Shown here: piece by piece, positions 7,240 to 14,812 of the stretch | How positions within the stretch are numbered: position 1 is the stretch's first letter | Layout of the letters: each line of letters begins with the position of its first letter | Notes under the pieces: model-generated | The model's input: the letters and a program-made list of their open reading frames with translations, nothing else | What the model was told of the DNA's origin: nothing | Databases searched by the model: none | Assembly (NCBI GenBank): GCA_034437215.1 | Contig: DAOTVC010000046.1 | Location: 1 to 14,812, forward strand | Length of the DNA: 14,812 nucleotides | Direction: 5' to 3' | Source: DAOTVC01 sp034437215 | GTDB lineage: Bacteria > Chloroflexota > Anaerolineae > B4-G1 > SLSP01 | Translations under genes and position numbers: made by a program

Positions 7240-8379
7240 TCAAGCCTCCCCGGGCCGGAAGAGCCGCTCCGAGCGGGCGTTCTCGGCGTGGCGCTCCAGC
7301 GCCAGGTCCACCAGCCAGCTCAGCAGCCGCCGGTAGGGCATCCCCGAGGCCTCCCAGAGCTTCGGGTACATGCTGATCTTCGTGAAGCCCGGGATGGTGT
7401 TGATCTCGTTCAGCAGCACCTCGCTCGTCTCGCCGTTCACCAGGAAGTCCACGCGGGCCATCCCCGCCCCATCGATGACCTTGTAGGCCCGGAGCGCCAT
7501 CTCCCGTATCCGCTCCGTCGTCTCCTCGTCGAGCGCCGCCGGGATGAGGAGCTCGGAGGCCTCCTGCCCGTCGTCAAGGTACTTCGCCGCGTAGTCGTAG
7601 AACTCGCGGCTGGGGACGATCTCCCCCGGCACGGACGCCATGGGCGCCTCGTTGCCCAGCACGCTCACCTCGATCTCCCGGGCGTGGGGCACCGCCGCCT
7701 CGATGAGCAGCCGGCGATCGTAGCGCGCCGCCTCGTCCAGCCCCTGCCCCAGCTCCTGCCGGTCGTGGCACTTCGTGATGCCTACGCTCGAGCCCAGGTT
7801 CGCCGGCTTGGTGAAGACAGGGTAGTCCAGCCGCCGCTCGACCTCGTCGAGCACGATCTCCGGCTCCCGCTCCCAGCGACGACGCGTACAGAAGGTGTAG
7901 TCGGGAATGGGCAGTCCGGCGGCGCTGCAGACCTGCTTGAAGAGCACCTTGTCCATCGCTACCGCCGAGGCCAGCACCCCCGCGCCTACGTAGGGCACGT
8001 TCGCCAGCTCCAGCAGCCCCTGCACCGTCCCATCCTCACCGAAGGTGCCGTGCAGTACCGGGAAGACCACGTCGACCCGGGAGAGGAGAGCCAGCTGCGC
8101 CCCCTCGTTCTCCTCTTGGCGCTGCAGGGCGTTGAGCCCCTTCCGGGTAGGATCGGGCAGGATGGCGACGGGCTTCGTCCCGTCGAACTCCTCGCTCTCC
8201 AACGCCGTCATGGGATCGGCGCCCACCAACCAGGCGCCCTCCCGCGTGATCCCCACGGGAATTACCTCGAAGTGCTCGGCGTCCAACGCTCCCATGACCG
8301 AGCGCGCCGAGGCCAGGCTCACCTCGTGCTCGCCCGAGCGCCCGCCGAACAACACCGCTACTTTGAGTCTCTCTGGCAT
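7240..8379 (-). CDS. ddl: D-alanine--D-alanine ligase
   Basis: This ATP-grasp ligase joins two D-Ala for the pentapeptide stem; 379 residues from ATG 8379. The N-terminal motif is LFGGRSGEHEVSL (10-22, with Glu17 placed to bind the first D-Ala). HGTFGEDGTVQGLLE is at 110-124, KPANLGSSVGI at 191-201, and the metal-binding LNEINTIPGFT at 323-333. The omega-loop motif FYDYAAKY (260-267) has Tyr at the specificity position. This is the D-Ala:D-Ala type, not the D-Ala:D-Lac type that has Phe there, so vancomycin resistance is not predicted. AGGAG lies 5 nt before ATG 8379; a TTG one codon earlier is possible. A heptamer fold-back element lies in the 77-nt gap upstream. Confidence 0.97.
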   Translation of the reverse strand: MPERLKVAVLFGGRSGEHEVSLASARSVMGALDAEHFEVIPVGITREGAWLVGADPMTALESEEFDGTKPVAILPDPTRKGLNALQRQEENEGAQLALLSRVDVVFPVLHGTFGEDGTVQGLLELANVPYVGAGVLASAVAMDKVLFKQVCSAAGLPIPDYTFCTRRRWEREPEIVLDEVERRLDYPVFTKPANLGSSVGITKCHDRQELGQGLDEAARYDRRLLIEAAVPHAREIEVSVLGNEAPMASVPGEIVPSREFYDYAAKYLDDGQEASELLIPAALDEETTERIREMALRAYKVIDGAGMARVDFLVNGETSEVLLNEINTIPGFTKISMYPKLWEASGMPYRRLLSWLVDLALERHAENARSERLFRPGEA

Positions 8380-8397
8380 CAAAACTCCTAGTTCTTA

Positions 8398-8452
8398 TTG
8401 TGTATTCCGTATTGCGTATCCTCCAGCAGGCTACGCAATACCCAGTACGCAA
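8398..8452. repeat. Heptamer fold-back element 3 (TTGCGTA)
   Basis: The plus strand reads TTGTGTA, TTCCGTA, TTGCGTA (8398-8418). The minus strand reads TTGCGTA, CTGGGTA, TTGCGTA (8452-8432). The arms of 21 nt match at 17 positions, and the inner 10 bp (8409-8418 with 8432-8441) match perfectly. The 13-nt spacer contains CCT/AGG, which can add a small inner stem. It occupies most of the 77-nt murB-ddl gap and starts 4 nt after the murB stop. Confidence 0.88.
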
Positions 8453-8456
8453 TCGC

Positions 8457-9359
8457 TTAAGTAATGAGTTCGATCTCCGGCTCCAGGCGGACGCCGCAAC
8501 GGCGCTCCACCGCCTCCTGCACCAACCGGATGAGGGCCAGGTAGTCCGCCGCCGTCCCCGAGCCCTCGTTGATGAGGAAGTTGGCGTGGAGCGGGGAGAC
8601 GATCACCCCGCCCACCCGCGTCCCCTTCAGCCCCGCCGCCTCGATAAGCCGTCCGGCGTAGTCGCCCGGCGGGTTCTTGAAGGTCGAGCCCAGCGTGCGC
8701 CCGGGCGGCTGGGTGCCGCAGCGCCGGGTGGTGTACTCCTCGGCCTTCGCCTGCAGGTGCGCCGGGTCCCGCTCCCGCAGCCGGAAGATCGCCGCTACGA
8801 CCACCACGTCCTCGCCCGCGCCCTTCAGCCGGCTGCAGCGGTACCGGAAGTCAAACCACGCCGGCTCCACCCACTCTGGCCCACCCGCCGGTCCCAGCAC
8901 CTCGGCGGACACCAGTACCCGCGCGGTCTCCCCGCCGAAGGCCCCGGCGTTGTTGACCACCATGCCGCCCACCGTCCCCGGCAAGCCTACCGCCCAGGTC
9001 AGACCGCCCAGCCCGCGCCGCACCGCCTCCCGCGCCACCTTGACGACGGAAGCGCCGGACTCGGCGTAGAGCCGTCCCCCCTCCTCGAAGCGGTAGTCGC
9101 GCGCCCGGTTGAGGATGACCACGCCCCGGATGCCCTCGTCGGCGACCAGGCAGTTGGTCAGCCCGCCGAAGACCTTGTAGTGCAGAGCCGCTGCTCGAAC
9201 CTCCGTCACCGCCCGGACCAGGTCGTCCCGGCTGGAGGCGACCACGAGCAGGTCGGCAGGGCCACCGATGCCCGCAGCAGAGTAGCGGGCCAGCGGGGCG
9301 TCGAGCTCGGCGATGTCGCCGAGCCGGTGGGCGAGGCTCTCCAGGCGCAGGTCGGTCAC
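8457..9359 (-). CDS. murB: UDP-N-acetylenolpyruvoylglucosamine reductase MurB
   Basis: This FAD- and NADPH-dependent enzyme completes UDP-MurNAc synthesis. From GTG 9359 it is 300 residues, the usual MurB length. The FAD-binding segment includes GIGGPADLLV (30-39). GLPGTVGGMVVNNAGAFGGE and GSTFKNP (with the proton-donor Ser) follow, and the C-terminal LEPEIELI contains the expected catalytic Glu. The longer frame up to 9509 reads through a separate small ORF in another frame and has no MurB homology there, so I reject it. GTG lies 2 nt after the small ORF's TGA. The nearest good site (AGAGGAG) is 12 nt upstream, a little far, which fits reliance on coupling. The loop usually VSExHA reads VSPLHA here. 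Confidence 0.95.
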   Translation of the reverse strand: MTDLRLESLAHRLGDIAELDAPLARYSAAGIGGPADLLVVASSRDDLVRAVTEVRAAALHYKVFGGLTNCLVADEGIRGVVILNRARDYRFEEGGRLYAESGASVVKVAREAVRRGLGGLTWAVGLPGTVGGMVVNNAGAFGGETARVLVSAEVLGPAGGPEWVEPAWFDFRYRCSRLKGAGEDVVVVAAIFRLRERDPAHLQAKAEEYTTRRCGTQPPGRTLGSTFKNPPGDYAGRLIEAAGLKGTRVGGVIVSPLHANFLINEGSGTAADYLALIRLVQEAVERRCGVRLEPEIELIT

Positions 9360-9361
9360 GA

Positions 9362-9526
9362 TCAGCGCGCGCTCCTCTGCTCCTTGCTCCGCTTGGCGAC
9401 CCGCTTGCGATCCGCCACCTGCTCGATCTTGAGAGCCAGCGCCTCCGACCGGTAACGCCGGTAGGAGACCTTCTTGCGCGCCTGAATCCGCGCGATCCTG
9501 CCGCACCACTCCGTCAACCTACTCAT
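9362..9526 (-). CDS. Unrecognised 54-residue basic protein coupled to murC
   Basis: I do not recognise this product. It begins MSRLTEWCGRIARIQARKK and ends KRSKEQRSAR. Eighteen of its 54 residues are Arg or Lys and only five are acidic. It has no membrane segment or signal, one Cys (C8), and likely helical character. It is probably real: its ATG overlaps the murC stop as ATGA (9526-9523), GGGGAGGG lies upstream, and its TGA ends 2 nt before the murB GTG, so it fills the gap exactly. The charge suggests binding to RNA, ribosomes, DNA or acidic membrane lipids, but this is inference. Alternatively it is a coupling peptide whose translation only delivers ribosomes to murB. Confidence 0.7.
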   Translation of the reverse strand: MSRLTEWCGRIARIQARKKVSYRRYRSEALALKIEQVADRKRVAKRSKEQRSAR

Positions 9527-10917
9527 CGTCCCTCCCCTTCGAGCGCCTCCAACAGGCGCTCACCGACTACGTACTCGTTACCGGCTCCCATCAACAACAC
9601 GACGTCGCCCGCCTGCACCCGCCGCTGCAGCATGCCGACCGCCTCCTCCAGGGAGGGCGCCGCCGTCACGTTCGGGTGCGCCAGCGCCGTGACGAGGTCC
9701 TGATTCCTCAACGTCCCGTCGTTCACCTCCCGCGCCGCGTAGATGGGGAGGATGACGACGGCATCGGCCCCTTCGAAAGCGCCCAGGAAGTCGTCCCAGA
9801 GAGCCCGGAGGCGGCTGAAGGTGTGGGGCTCCCAGACGGCGATGATCCGCCCCTCGGGAAAGACCTGCCGCGCCGCGTCCAGGACCGTGCGGATCTGCGT
9901 GGGGTGGTGAGCGTAGTCGTCGATGACGGTGACGCCCGCCGCCTGCCCCAGGCGCTGGAAGCGCCGCGCCGTCCCCGCGAAGCGCTCCAGCCCCGCCCGC
10001 ACCGTCTCGAAGGGGACGCGCAGCTCCGTCGCCACCGCGAGCACCGCTAACGCGTTGAGGGCGTTGTGGGCCCCGGGCACCTGCAGATGGACGCTGCCCA
10101 TCGCGACCCCCTCGTGCAGGGCGTCGAAGGTCACGCCCCCCCTCTCGGTCCGCAGGTTGACGGCCCGCCAGGCGAGAGCCTGCCCCTCACGGTTGCCATA
10201 GAGGCGCAGCCGCCCGCCGTTGGCATGGTAGCAGGCCCCCACGGCGTGGGCCACCTCGTCGTCGTTGCAAGCGACCAGCGCGCCGTCCGCCTGAATCTGC
10301 TCGACGAAGTTGCCGAAGGCCAGCCGCAGGAAGCGCGGGCTGGGGAAGGAGTCGGGGTGGTCAAACTCGATGTTGGTGATGACGGCGATCTTCGGCTCCA
10401 GCGAGAGGAAGGTGTTCTGATACTCGTCCGCCTCGATGACGAAGAGGGGTCCCTCCCCGGCGTGGGCATTGGTTCCCAGGTTCTCCACCACCCCTCCGAC
10501 GATGTAGGTGGGATCGCGGCCGGCCTCCAGAAGCACCGTGGTGATCATCCCCGTGACGGTGGTCTTGCCGTGGGCCCCGGCGACGGCGATGACGTCGTAG
10601 CCGGCGGTGAGCAGGGGCAGGAAGTCGGGACGGCGCATGACGGGGGTCCCCTGTGCCCGCGCGGCGGCGAGCTCCGGATTCTCCTCCGGCACCGCCGACG
10701 ACGCCAGCACCAGATCGACCCCCTGCACGTGCTCGGGCGCGTGCCCCACGACGACCGGGATGCCCTCGGCGCGCAGATCGGCGATCAGGGGGCCCTCCCG
10801 CCGGTCAGAGCCCTGCACGGCGATACCCCGTCCCTCCAGCACGCGGGCGATGGCGGACATTCCGGCCCCCCCGATGCCGACGATGTGGATCAATTTATAA
10901 GCGCTTAACTGGCTCAC
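9523..10917 (-). CDS. murC: UDP-N-acetylmuramate--L-alanine ligase MurC
   Basis: This cytoplasmic Mur ligase adds the first amino acid to UDP-MurNAc; 464 residues, normal length. The N-terminal UDP-binding motif is GIGGAGMS (14-21), and the ATP P-loop AGAHGKTT is at 113-120. EADEYQNTFL, followed by TNIEFDHPD, forms the central domain, with the HNALNALA segment after it. DDYAHHPTQI and the late GAGN motif are typical of MurC rather than MurD, E or F. The start is GTG 10917, with GAGGTG about 5 nt upstream. No better ATG exists before the GIGGAGMS motif. It lies 35 nt downstream of the CvpA-like gene and overlaps the small ORF by 4 nt. Confidence 0.97.
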   Translation of the reverse strand: MSQLSAYKLIHIVGIGGAGMSAIARVLEGRGIAVQGSDRREGPLIADLRAEGIPVVVGHAPEHVQGVDLVLASSAVPEENPELAAARAQGTPVMRRPDFLPLLTAGYDVIAVAGAHGKTTVTGMITTVLLEAGRDPTYIVGGVVENLGTNAHAGEGPLFVIEADEYQNTFLSLEPKIAVITNIEFDHPDSFPSPRFLRLAFGNFVEQIQADGALVACNDDEVAHAVGACYHANGGRLRLYGNREGQALAWRAVNLRTERGGVTFDALHEGVAMGSVHLQVPGAHNALNALAVLAVATELRVPFETVRAGLERFAGTARRFQRLGQAAGVTVIDDYAHHPTQIRTVLDAARQVFPEGRIIAVWEPHTFSRLRALWDDFLGAFEGADAVVILPIYAAREVNDGTLRNQDLVTALAHPNVTAAPSLEEAVGMLQRRVQAGDVVLLMGAGNEYVVGERLLEALEGEGR

Positions 10918-10952
10918 CTGGCACCTCGGATAAGGCTAGCAGACACGACAGA

Positions 10953-11477
10953 TCAGACAAAGACGATCAGCACGAAGGCGAAGGCGATGGCGACGGCGAT
11001 GAAGAGGGTGGAGCCTTCCAGAAACTGGAGGGGCAGGTAGTCCACGATCTGAATCGCCGCCGTGCCGGGCACCGGGGGGGTGATCCCCCAGATCCCGTAG
11101 CCCAGCTGCTCGAGAAAGCCCCAGATCATCCCCACGGTCAGGTAGCCGTTGATGCCACCCAGGAAGAAGCCCAGGAGCGTGTCCTGGAACTTCTCCTTGC
11201 GTGCCCGCTGCCCCAGTTCGGCGGAGAGGACGGTGGTAGCGTAGCCGAAGGAGACGATGACCACGAAGATGAGGAGGCGGATGTAGAACCAATTTTCCGC
11301 CTGCAGCCCCTGGAGGGTGACGTTGAGGACGGGCACGTAGAGCACGAAGACGAACTCGATGAAGCGCGCGAGAATGACGCTGAAGCTGACCAGCAGCTCC
11401 TTCGCCCACCCGCGCAGGGCGCCTATGAGCCCGAAGAGAAATAACATGGCAAAGAAAAAGGTCTGTAACGGTATCAT
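10953..11477 (-). CDS. CvpA-like multi-pass membrane protein
   Basis: The 174-residue product has about five hydrophobic segments (near 3-22, 28-52, 66-86, 100-122, 155-174). The N-terminal stretch FFFAMLFLFGLIGALRGWAKELLVSFSVI matches the start of the CvpA/colicin V production family, whose members are small integral membrane proteins. The last segment runs to the C-terminus, so there is no soluble tail. The gene starts 1 nt after the murG stop (TGAGATG), with G-rich sequence upstream, so it is likely co-translated with murG. Its role here is unknown. The position between the lipid II synthase gene and murC suggests a link to envelope synthesis. The family assignment rests on motif and topology only. 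Confidence 0.72.
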   Translation of the reverse strand: MIPLQTFFFAMLFLFGLIGALRGWAKELLVSFSVILARFIEFVFVLYVPVLNVTLQGLQAENWFYIRLLIFVVIVSFGYATTVLSAELGQRARKEKFQDTLLGFFLGGINGYLTVGMIWGFLEQLGYGIWGITPPVPGTAAIQIVDYLPLQFLEGSTLFIAVAIAFAFVLIVFV

Positions 11478-11478
11478 C

Positions 11479-12582
11479 TCAAGATTCCCCCCTCCCCCCT
11501 TGGGAGAGCAGCAGCTCGGCTAAACGTCGGGCAGCCTCCGGTCGCGCCAATTCCCGTGCGGCCCGGGCCATGGCGGAGAGGCGTGCCCTATCCTCAAAGA
11601 GCGTCTGTACCGTGGGCACCAGGGTCTCGGCGAGCGCCTCGTCCGCGACGACGAGGGCGGCCCCGCGCGCCGCCAGCCAGTTGGCGTTCGTCTTCTGGTA
11701 GCGCCAGGCGTAGGGATAGGGCACCAGGACGGCGGGCAGTCCGAAGTAGGGAAACTCCCCCAGAATCGAGGCGCCCGCCCGGGAGACGACGAGATCCGCC
11801 GCCGCCAGCGCCGCCCCCATCTCCTCGTGGAGGTAGGGGTAGACGTGGTAACGCGCCTGCTCCTCGCCGGAGAGAGCCTCGCGCGCCTGTGCGACCCCCT
11901 CCCAGTCCAGCGTGCCCGTTACGTGGACGACGTGCGCCCTCCCCAGCAGCGCCGGCAGGTTGGCGACCGTCGCGCGGTTGAGGGAGCGCGCGCCGCGACT
12001 CCCGCCGAAGACCAGGAGCACCCGCTCCCCCTCCGGCAGGCCCAGCGCCTCACGTCCGGTGGCGCGCTCCCAGCGTTTGACCCGCTCCCCGAGGGGGTAG
12101 CCGGTCACGACGACCTTCTCCGCGGGCAAGAACTCCCGGGAGTCCTCCACCGTGACCCCCACGCGCGCCGCCAGGCGGGCCACGAACTTGACGGAGAGGG
12201 CCGGCTCGATGTCGGGCAGGAAGACGAGCCCGGGCACCCGGCGCATCCGCGCCGCCAGAGCGACGGGCACGCTCACGTAGCCCCCCGTAGTGAGCAGGGC
12301 GTCCGGGCGCTCCTGAGCCAGGAGGTCCGAGGCGACGCTCACGCCCCGCAGCAGCCGCAGCCCGTTGCGGACCATCCGCCTGGGGCCGACCCCGTGCACG
12401 CCCCCACCGGGGACGCTCACGAAAGGCAGCCCCTCGCGCGCGACGATCTCCGCCTCCATGCCGCCCTCGGTGCCCACCCAGGTCACGAGCGCCTCCGGTT
12501 CAGCGTCCCGCAGGGCTTCGGCGACGGCGAGCGCCGGATAGACGTGCCCGCCAGTCCCGCCACCTACGATCCAGAATCGCAT
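11479..12582 (-). CDS. murG: Lipid II synthase MurG
   Basis: This GT28 glycosyltransferase adds GlcNAc to lipid I on the inner membrane face; 367 residues. The N-terminal glycine loop is GGGTGGHVYPAL (7-18). A second glycine-rich loop, VPGGGVHGVGPRR, follows. FGGSRGARSLN and VSRAGASILGE form the UDP-GlcNAc site in the C-terminal domain. The central region is unusual: where most MurG proteins have a GNPVR-type motif it reads TGYPLGERV, and LPDIEPALSVKF replaces the usual Gln-rich segment. This points to a divergent MurG, as seen in deep lineages. ATG 12582 has GAGGAG 6 nt upstream and is the only sensible start, so the gene overlaps ftsW by 83 nt. Confidence 0.93.
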   Translation of the reverse strand: MRFWIVGGGTGGHVYPALAVAEALRDAEPEALVTWVGTEGGMEAEIVAREGLPFVSVPGGGVHGVGPRRMVRNGLRLLRGVSVASDLLAQERPDALLTTGGYVSVPVALAARMRRVPGLVFLPDIEPALSVKFVARLAARVGVTVEDSREFLPAEKVVVTGYPLGERVKRWERATGREALGLPEGERVLLVFGGSRGARSLNRATVANLPALLGRAHVVHVTGTLDWEGVAQAREALSGEEQARYHVYPYLHEEMGAALAAADLVVSRAGASILGEFPYFGLPAVLVPYPYAWRYQKTNANWLAARGAALVVADEALAETLVPTVQTLFEDRARLSAMARAARELARPEAARRLAELLLSQGGRGES

Positions 12583-13669
12583 CCCAGTCTCCTCGAGGTT
12601 TCCCTCTCGAGATTCCCAACAGCAGACCGGCTCCCGCCAGGGTCACCAGCATCTGCGAACCACCGTAACTGAAGAAGGGCAGCGCCGTTCCCGTGAAGGG
12701 CACCAGCCCCACCATCACCATAATGTTCAACAGCGCCTCGACGACGAGGGTCGTCGTCACGCCGAAGGCCAGAAGGGAGCCGAAGGCGTCGGGCGTCGCC
12801 AACGCGATACGGTATCCCCGGTAGGCCAGCAGCACGAAGAGGGCAATCACCAGCAGGGAGCCCAGGAGCCCCACCTCCTCGCCGACCACGGCAAAGACGC
12901 TGTCGGTGTGAGCGAAGGGCAGATAGCCCGCCTTCAACCGCCCGTTGCCGATCCCCACCCCGGTGATCCCGCCCGAACCGATGGCGGTGACCGCCCGGCG
13001 CACGTGGTAGGACATCTGCATCGGGTCCCGCAGTGACTCCACGTAGCCTACGAGCCGGTTGCGGGCGTGGGGCAGCTGCCAGGCCAGCAGTCCGAAGGTC
13101 GCGCTGCCCGTGACCGTGAAGAGAAAGATCTGCACGGGATCACCGCCGGCGAAGAAGAACATCCCCAGCCCCACGACGATGATCAACGACGCGATGCTCA
13201 GATCCGGCTGCAGCGCCACCAAACCCGCCACCACCCCCACGATGATGGAGAAGGGGACGAGACCGTAGCGCACCTGGGAGAGCTGCTCCCCCTTCGAAGC
13301 GAGCCAGGCGGCGATGTAGATGACCGCCGTGAGGCGCGCCAGGACGCCCGGCTGCACCGAGAGGCCGAAGAGCTCGAAGTGGCGCTGGGCACCCAGGACC
13401 GTCTTGCCGAAGAGCAGGACCAGGAGCAGGAGGCCCAGCGTCCCCAACATCAGGGGCAGGGCAAAGCGCTGCCAGAGAGGATAGGGAATGGCGACGAAGA
13501 GCGCCAGGACGACGAGCCCGATGACGACCCAGAGAAGCTGCTGGCTCCAGAAGTCGACGCCCACGTAGAAGGTGGCGCTGTAGAGCATCAAGAGGCCGAA
13601 GGCCAGCAGCGCCAGCAGCGTGACCAACAGCAGGGAATCCATCGGCGTCTTCTGCATCTTACGTTTCAT
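12500..13669 (-). CDS. ftsW: SEDS-family septal glycosyltransferase FtsW
   Basis: This polytopic enzyme polymerises lipid II at the septum; 389 residues from ATG 13669. Seen motifs are LLMLYSATF (26-34), LQPDLSIAS (153-161), LPFAHTDSVFAVVGEEVG (250-267, with the candidate catalytic Asp256) and PFTGTALPFFSYGGS (324-338). The usual QPSExxK motif after the third helix reads VQPGVLARL (105-113), so the Glu is missing although a basic residue remains. The last ~35 residues are strongly basic (RRWRDWRARLSGARRRR), partly encoded in the murG overlap. GGAG lies 6 nt before ATG 13669; a GTG directly upstream at 13672 is less well spaced. FtsW is preferred over RodA because of its position between murD and murG. 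Confidence 0.94.
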   Translation of the reverse strand: MKRKMQKTPMDSLLLVTLLALLAFGLLMLYSATFYVGVDFWSQQLLWVVIGLVVLALFVAIPYPLWQRFALPLMLGTLGLLLLVLLFGKTVLGAQRHFELFGLSVQPGVLARLTAVIYIAAWLASKGEQLSQVRYGLVPFSIIVGVVAGLVALQPDLSIASLIIVVGLGMFFFAGGDPVQIFLFTVTGSATFGLLAWQLPHARNRLVGYVESLRDPMQMSYHVRRAVTAIGSGGITGVGIGNGRLKAGYLPFAHTDSVFAVVGEEVGLLGSLLVIALFVLLAYRGYRIALATPDAFGSLLAFGVTTTLVVEALLNIMVMVGLVPFTGTALPFFSYGGSQMLVTLAGAGLLLGISRGKPRGDWDAILDRRWRDWRARLSGARRRRSPAGR

Positions 13670-13687
13670 CACTCTCTCCCATCCTAC

Positions 13688-14812
13688 CTACGCGAGCTCG
13701 CCGACCAGCTGTCGGAAGCGCTCGCCCCGCGCGGCGAAGTCCCGGAAGGCGTCGAAGCTCGTCCCCCCGGGCGAGAGCAGCACCACCTCGCCGGGACGTG
13801 CCCGGCGCGCTGCCTCCGCCACCGCCTGCTCCAGCGTCCCGGCCCCCACCACCGCCTCGAGGGCGCCGGCATCCCGCAGCTCCGCGGACACGCCCGTCAC
13901 CTGCTCGGCGATGAGCGCCTGCGCCTCACCGAAGAGGATCAGGAGGCGCACCCGCTCCACCACCCGCCGGGCGAACGCCTCCCAGGGCAGGTCCTTGTCC
14001 CGCCCTCCGACCAGGAGCACCAGGGGCTCCTCGAAGGCTTCAAGCGCCGCCAGCACCCGCTCGGGTGCGGTGGCGATGGAGTCGTTGACCCAGAGCACGC
14101 CCCGGTGGCGACCCACCTCCTCCAGACGGTGCTCCACGCCGGCGAAGGCGGCGATGGCGCGCTGCATCGCTGCGACCGGCGCGCCTCCGGCGTCCGCCAG
14201 GGCGATGGCCGCCAGGGTGTTCAGGACGTTGTGGAAGCCGCGCAGCCGCAGATCCTCCCGCCGGCAGACCTCCTGCTCTGCGCCCTTCCGTCGCAGGAGG
14301 AGCACGCCCTCCCGCAGGAAGGCCCCCTCCTCCACCTCCACCGCGCCGCTGAAGTAGCGGACGCGGGCATCGGTGAGGGACGCCAGCGCGCGGGCGTCGG
14401 GCTCGTCGTAGCCCAGGATCGCCACGTCCCCCCGCCCCTGATGGGTGACCACGTTGGCCTTGGCAGCGCGATAGACCTCCATCGTTCCGTGCCGGTCGAG
14501 GTGGTTGGGCGTGATGTTGAGCACGCCCGCGACCTGGGGGCTCACGTCCATGATCTCCAGCTGGAAGCTCGAGAGCTCCATCACCACCCGATCCTCGGGT
14601 GACATCGCGCCCAGGTCGTTGAGCAGCGGGTTGCCGATGTTGCCGCCCACCCAGGTGGTGAAGCCCGCCTCACGCACCATCTGCCCCACGAGGGAGGTGG
14701 TCGTCGTCTTGCCCGCCGAGCCGGTAATTCCGATGACCGGCGCCGGGCAGCGGCGCAGGAACTCCTGAGCGTCGTTGGTCACCGGGATGCCCCGCCGGCG
14801 CGCCTCCTGCAC
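13688..14812 (-). CDS. murD: UDP-N-acetylmuramoylalanine--D-glutamate ligase MurD (5' end missing)
   Basis: This Mur ligase adds D-Glu to UDP-MurNAc-L-Ala. The frame is open to the right edge, where the first codon GTG is internal, so about 80 N-terminal residues are missing. The ATP site is GITGSAGKTTTTSLV. SSFQLE, NITPNHLDRHG, VNDSIATAPERVLAAL and GGRDKDLPW follow in the MurD order. The C-terminal LLSPGGTSFDAFRDFAARGERFRQLV matches the MurD D-Glu-binding end (usually LSPxxASFDxF). The stop TAG is 18 nt before ftsW ATG. The upstream neighbour is outside the window; mraY is the usual one. Confidence 0.96.
   Translation of the reverse strand: MQEARRRGIPVTNDAQEFLRRCPAPVIGITGSAGKTTTTSLVGQMVREAGFTTWVGGNIGNPLLNDLGAMSPEDRVVMELSSFQLEIMDVSPQVAGVLNITPNHLDRHGTMEVYRAAKANVVTHQGRGDVAILGYDEPDARALASLTDARVRYFSGAVEVEEGAFLREGVLLLRRKGAEQEVCRREDLRLRGFHNVLNTLAAIALADAGGAPVAAMQRAIAAFAGVEHRLEEVGRHRGVLWVNDSIATAPERVLAALEAFEEPLVLLVGGRDKDLPWEAFARRVVERVRLLILFGEAQALIAEQVTGVSAELRDAGALEAVVGAGTLEQAVAEAARRARPGEVVLLSPGGTSFDAFRDFAARGERFRQLVGELA

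Noticed and set aside
7580..7605. D-Ala:D-Lac type ligase (vancomycin resistance)
   Set aside because: The omega-loop reads FYDYAAKY with Tyr, the D-Ala:D-Ala signature, and the gene is in a housekeeping cluster without van regulators.
9360..9509. Longer murB start at 9509
   Set aside because: The extra 50 residues are Gly/Gln/Ala-rich with no MurB similarity and lie over the coupled 54-codon ORF in another frame. GTG 9359 gives the usual 300 residues.

Overview
The window is high-GC bacterial DNA that holds most of a division and cell wall (dcw) cluster, all on the minus strand, followed by a small accessory region. Three things suggest Chloroflexota (Anaerolineae-like): the gene order, the divergent but complete Mur and Fts proteins, and intergenic repeats of C/T-rich and short-word types. 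This is inference, because no rRNA or other taxonomic marker is present.

In transcription order (right to left) the cluster runs murD (5' end cut by the window edge), ftsW, murG, a CvpA-like membrane gene, murC, an unannotated 54-codon basic ORF, murB, ddl, ftsQ, ftsA, ftsZ. Spacing is tight: ftsW and murG overlap by 83 nt, murG is 1 nt from cvpA, murC overlaps the small ORF by ATGA, and the small ORF is 2 nt from murB. This fits one long, translationally coupled transcript. MurD, MurC, MurB and Ddl make or feed UDP-MurNAc-pentapeptide. MurG makes lipid II and FtsW is the septal SEDS glycosyltransferase. FtsQ, FtsA and FtsZ are the divisome and its cytoskeleton.

Downstream of ftsZ, still on the minus strand, come a small DUF1622-type membrane protein and, after a 534-nt gap, a two-gene ABC exporter. 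The exporter is an ATPase followed by a permease that appears to be an ABC-2 permease fused to a SpoIIM-like domain. The far left edge holds the C-terminus of a plus-strand IS630-family transposase.

The most unusual content is non-coding. Three gaps (394-490, 3909-3952, 8398-8452) hold fold-back elements with the same architecture: 7-bp words repeated in tandem on one arm and repeated in reverse complement on the other. The word differs at each site (GGGAGCA, GCGTGAA, TTGCGTA). The gap at 3053-3391 looks like a non-autonomous transposable element. It has imperfect terminal inverted repeats bordered by TA, and a very strong 19-bp hairpin at its centre. These structures and the coupled 54-codon ORF are the best candidates for something undescribed.
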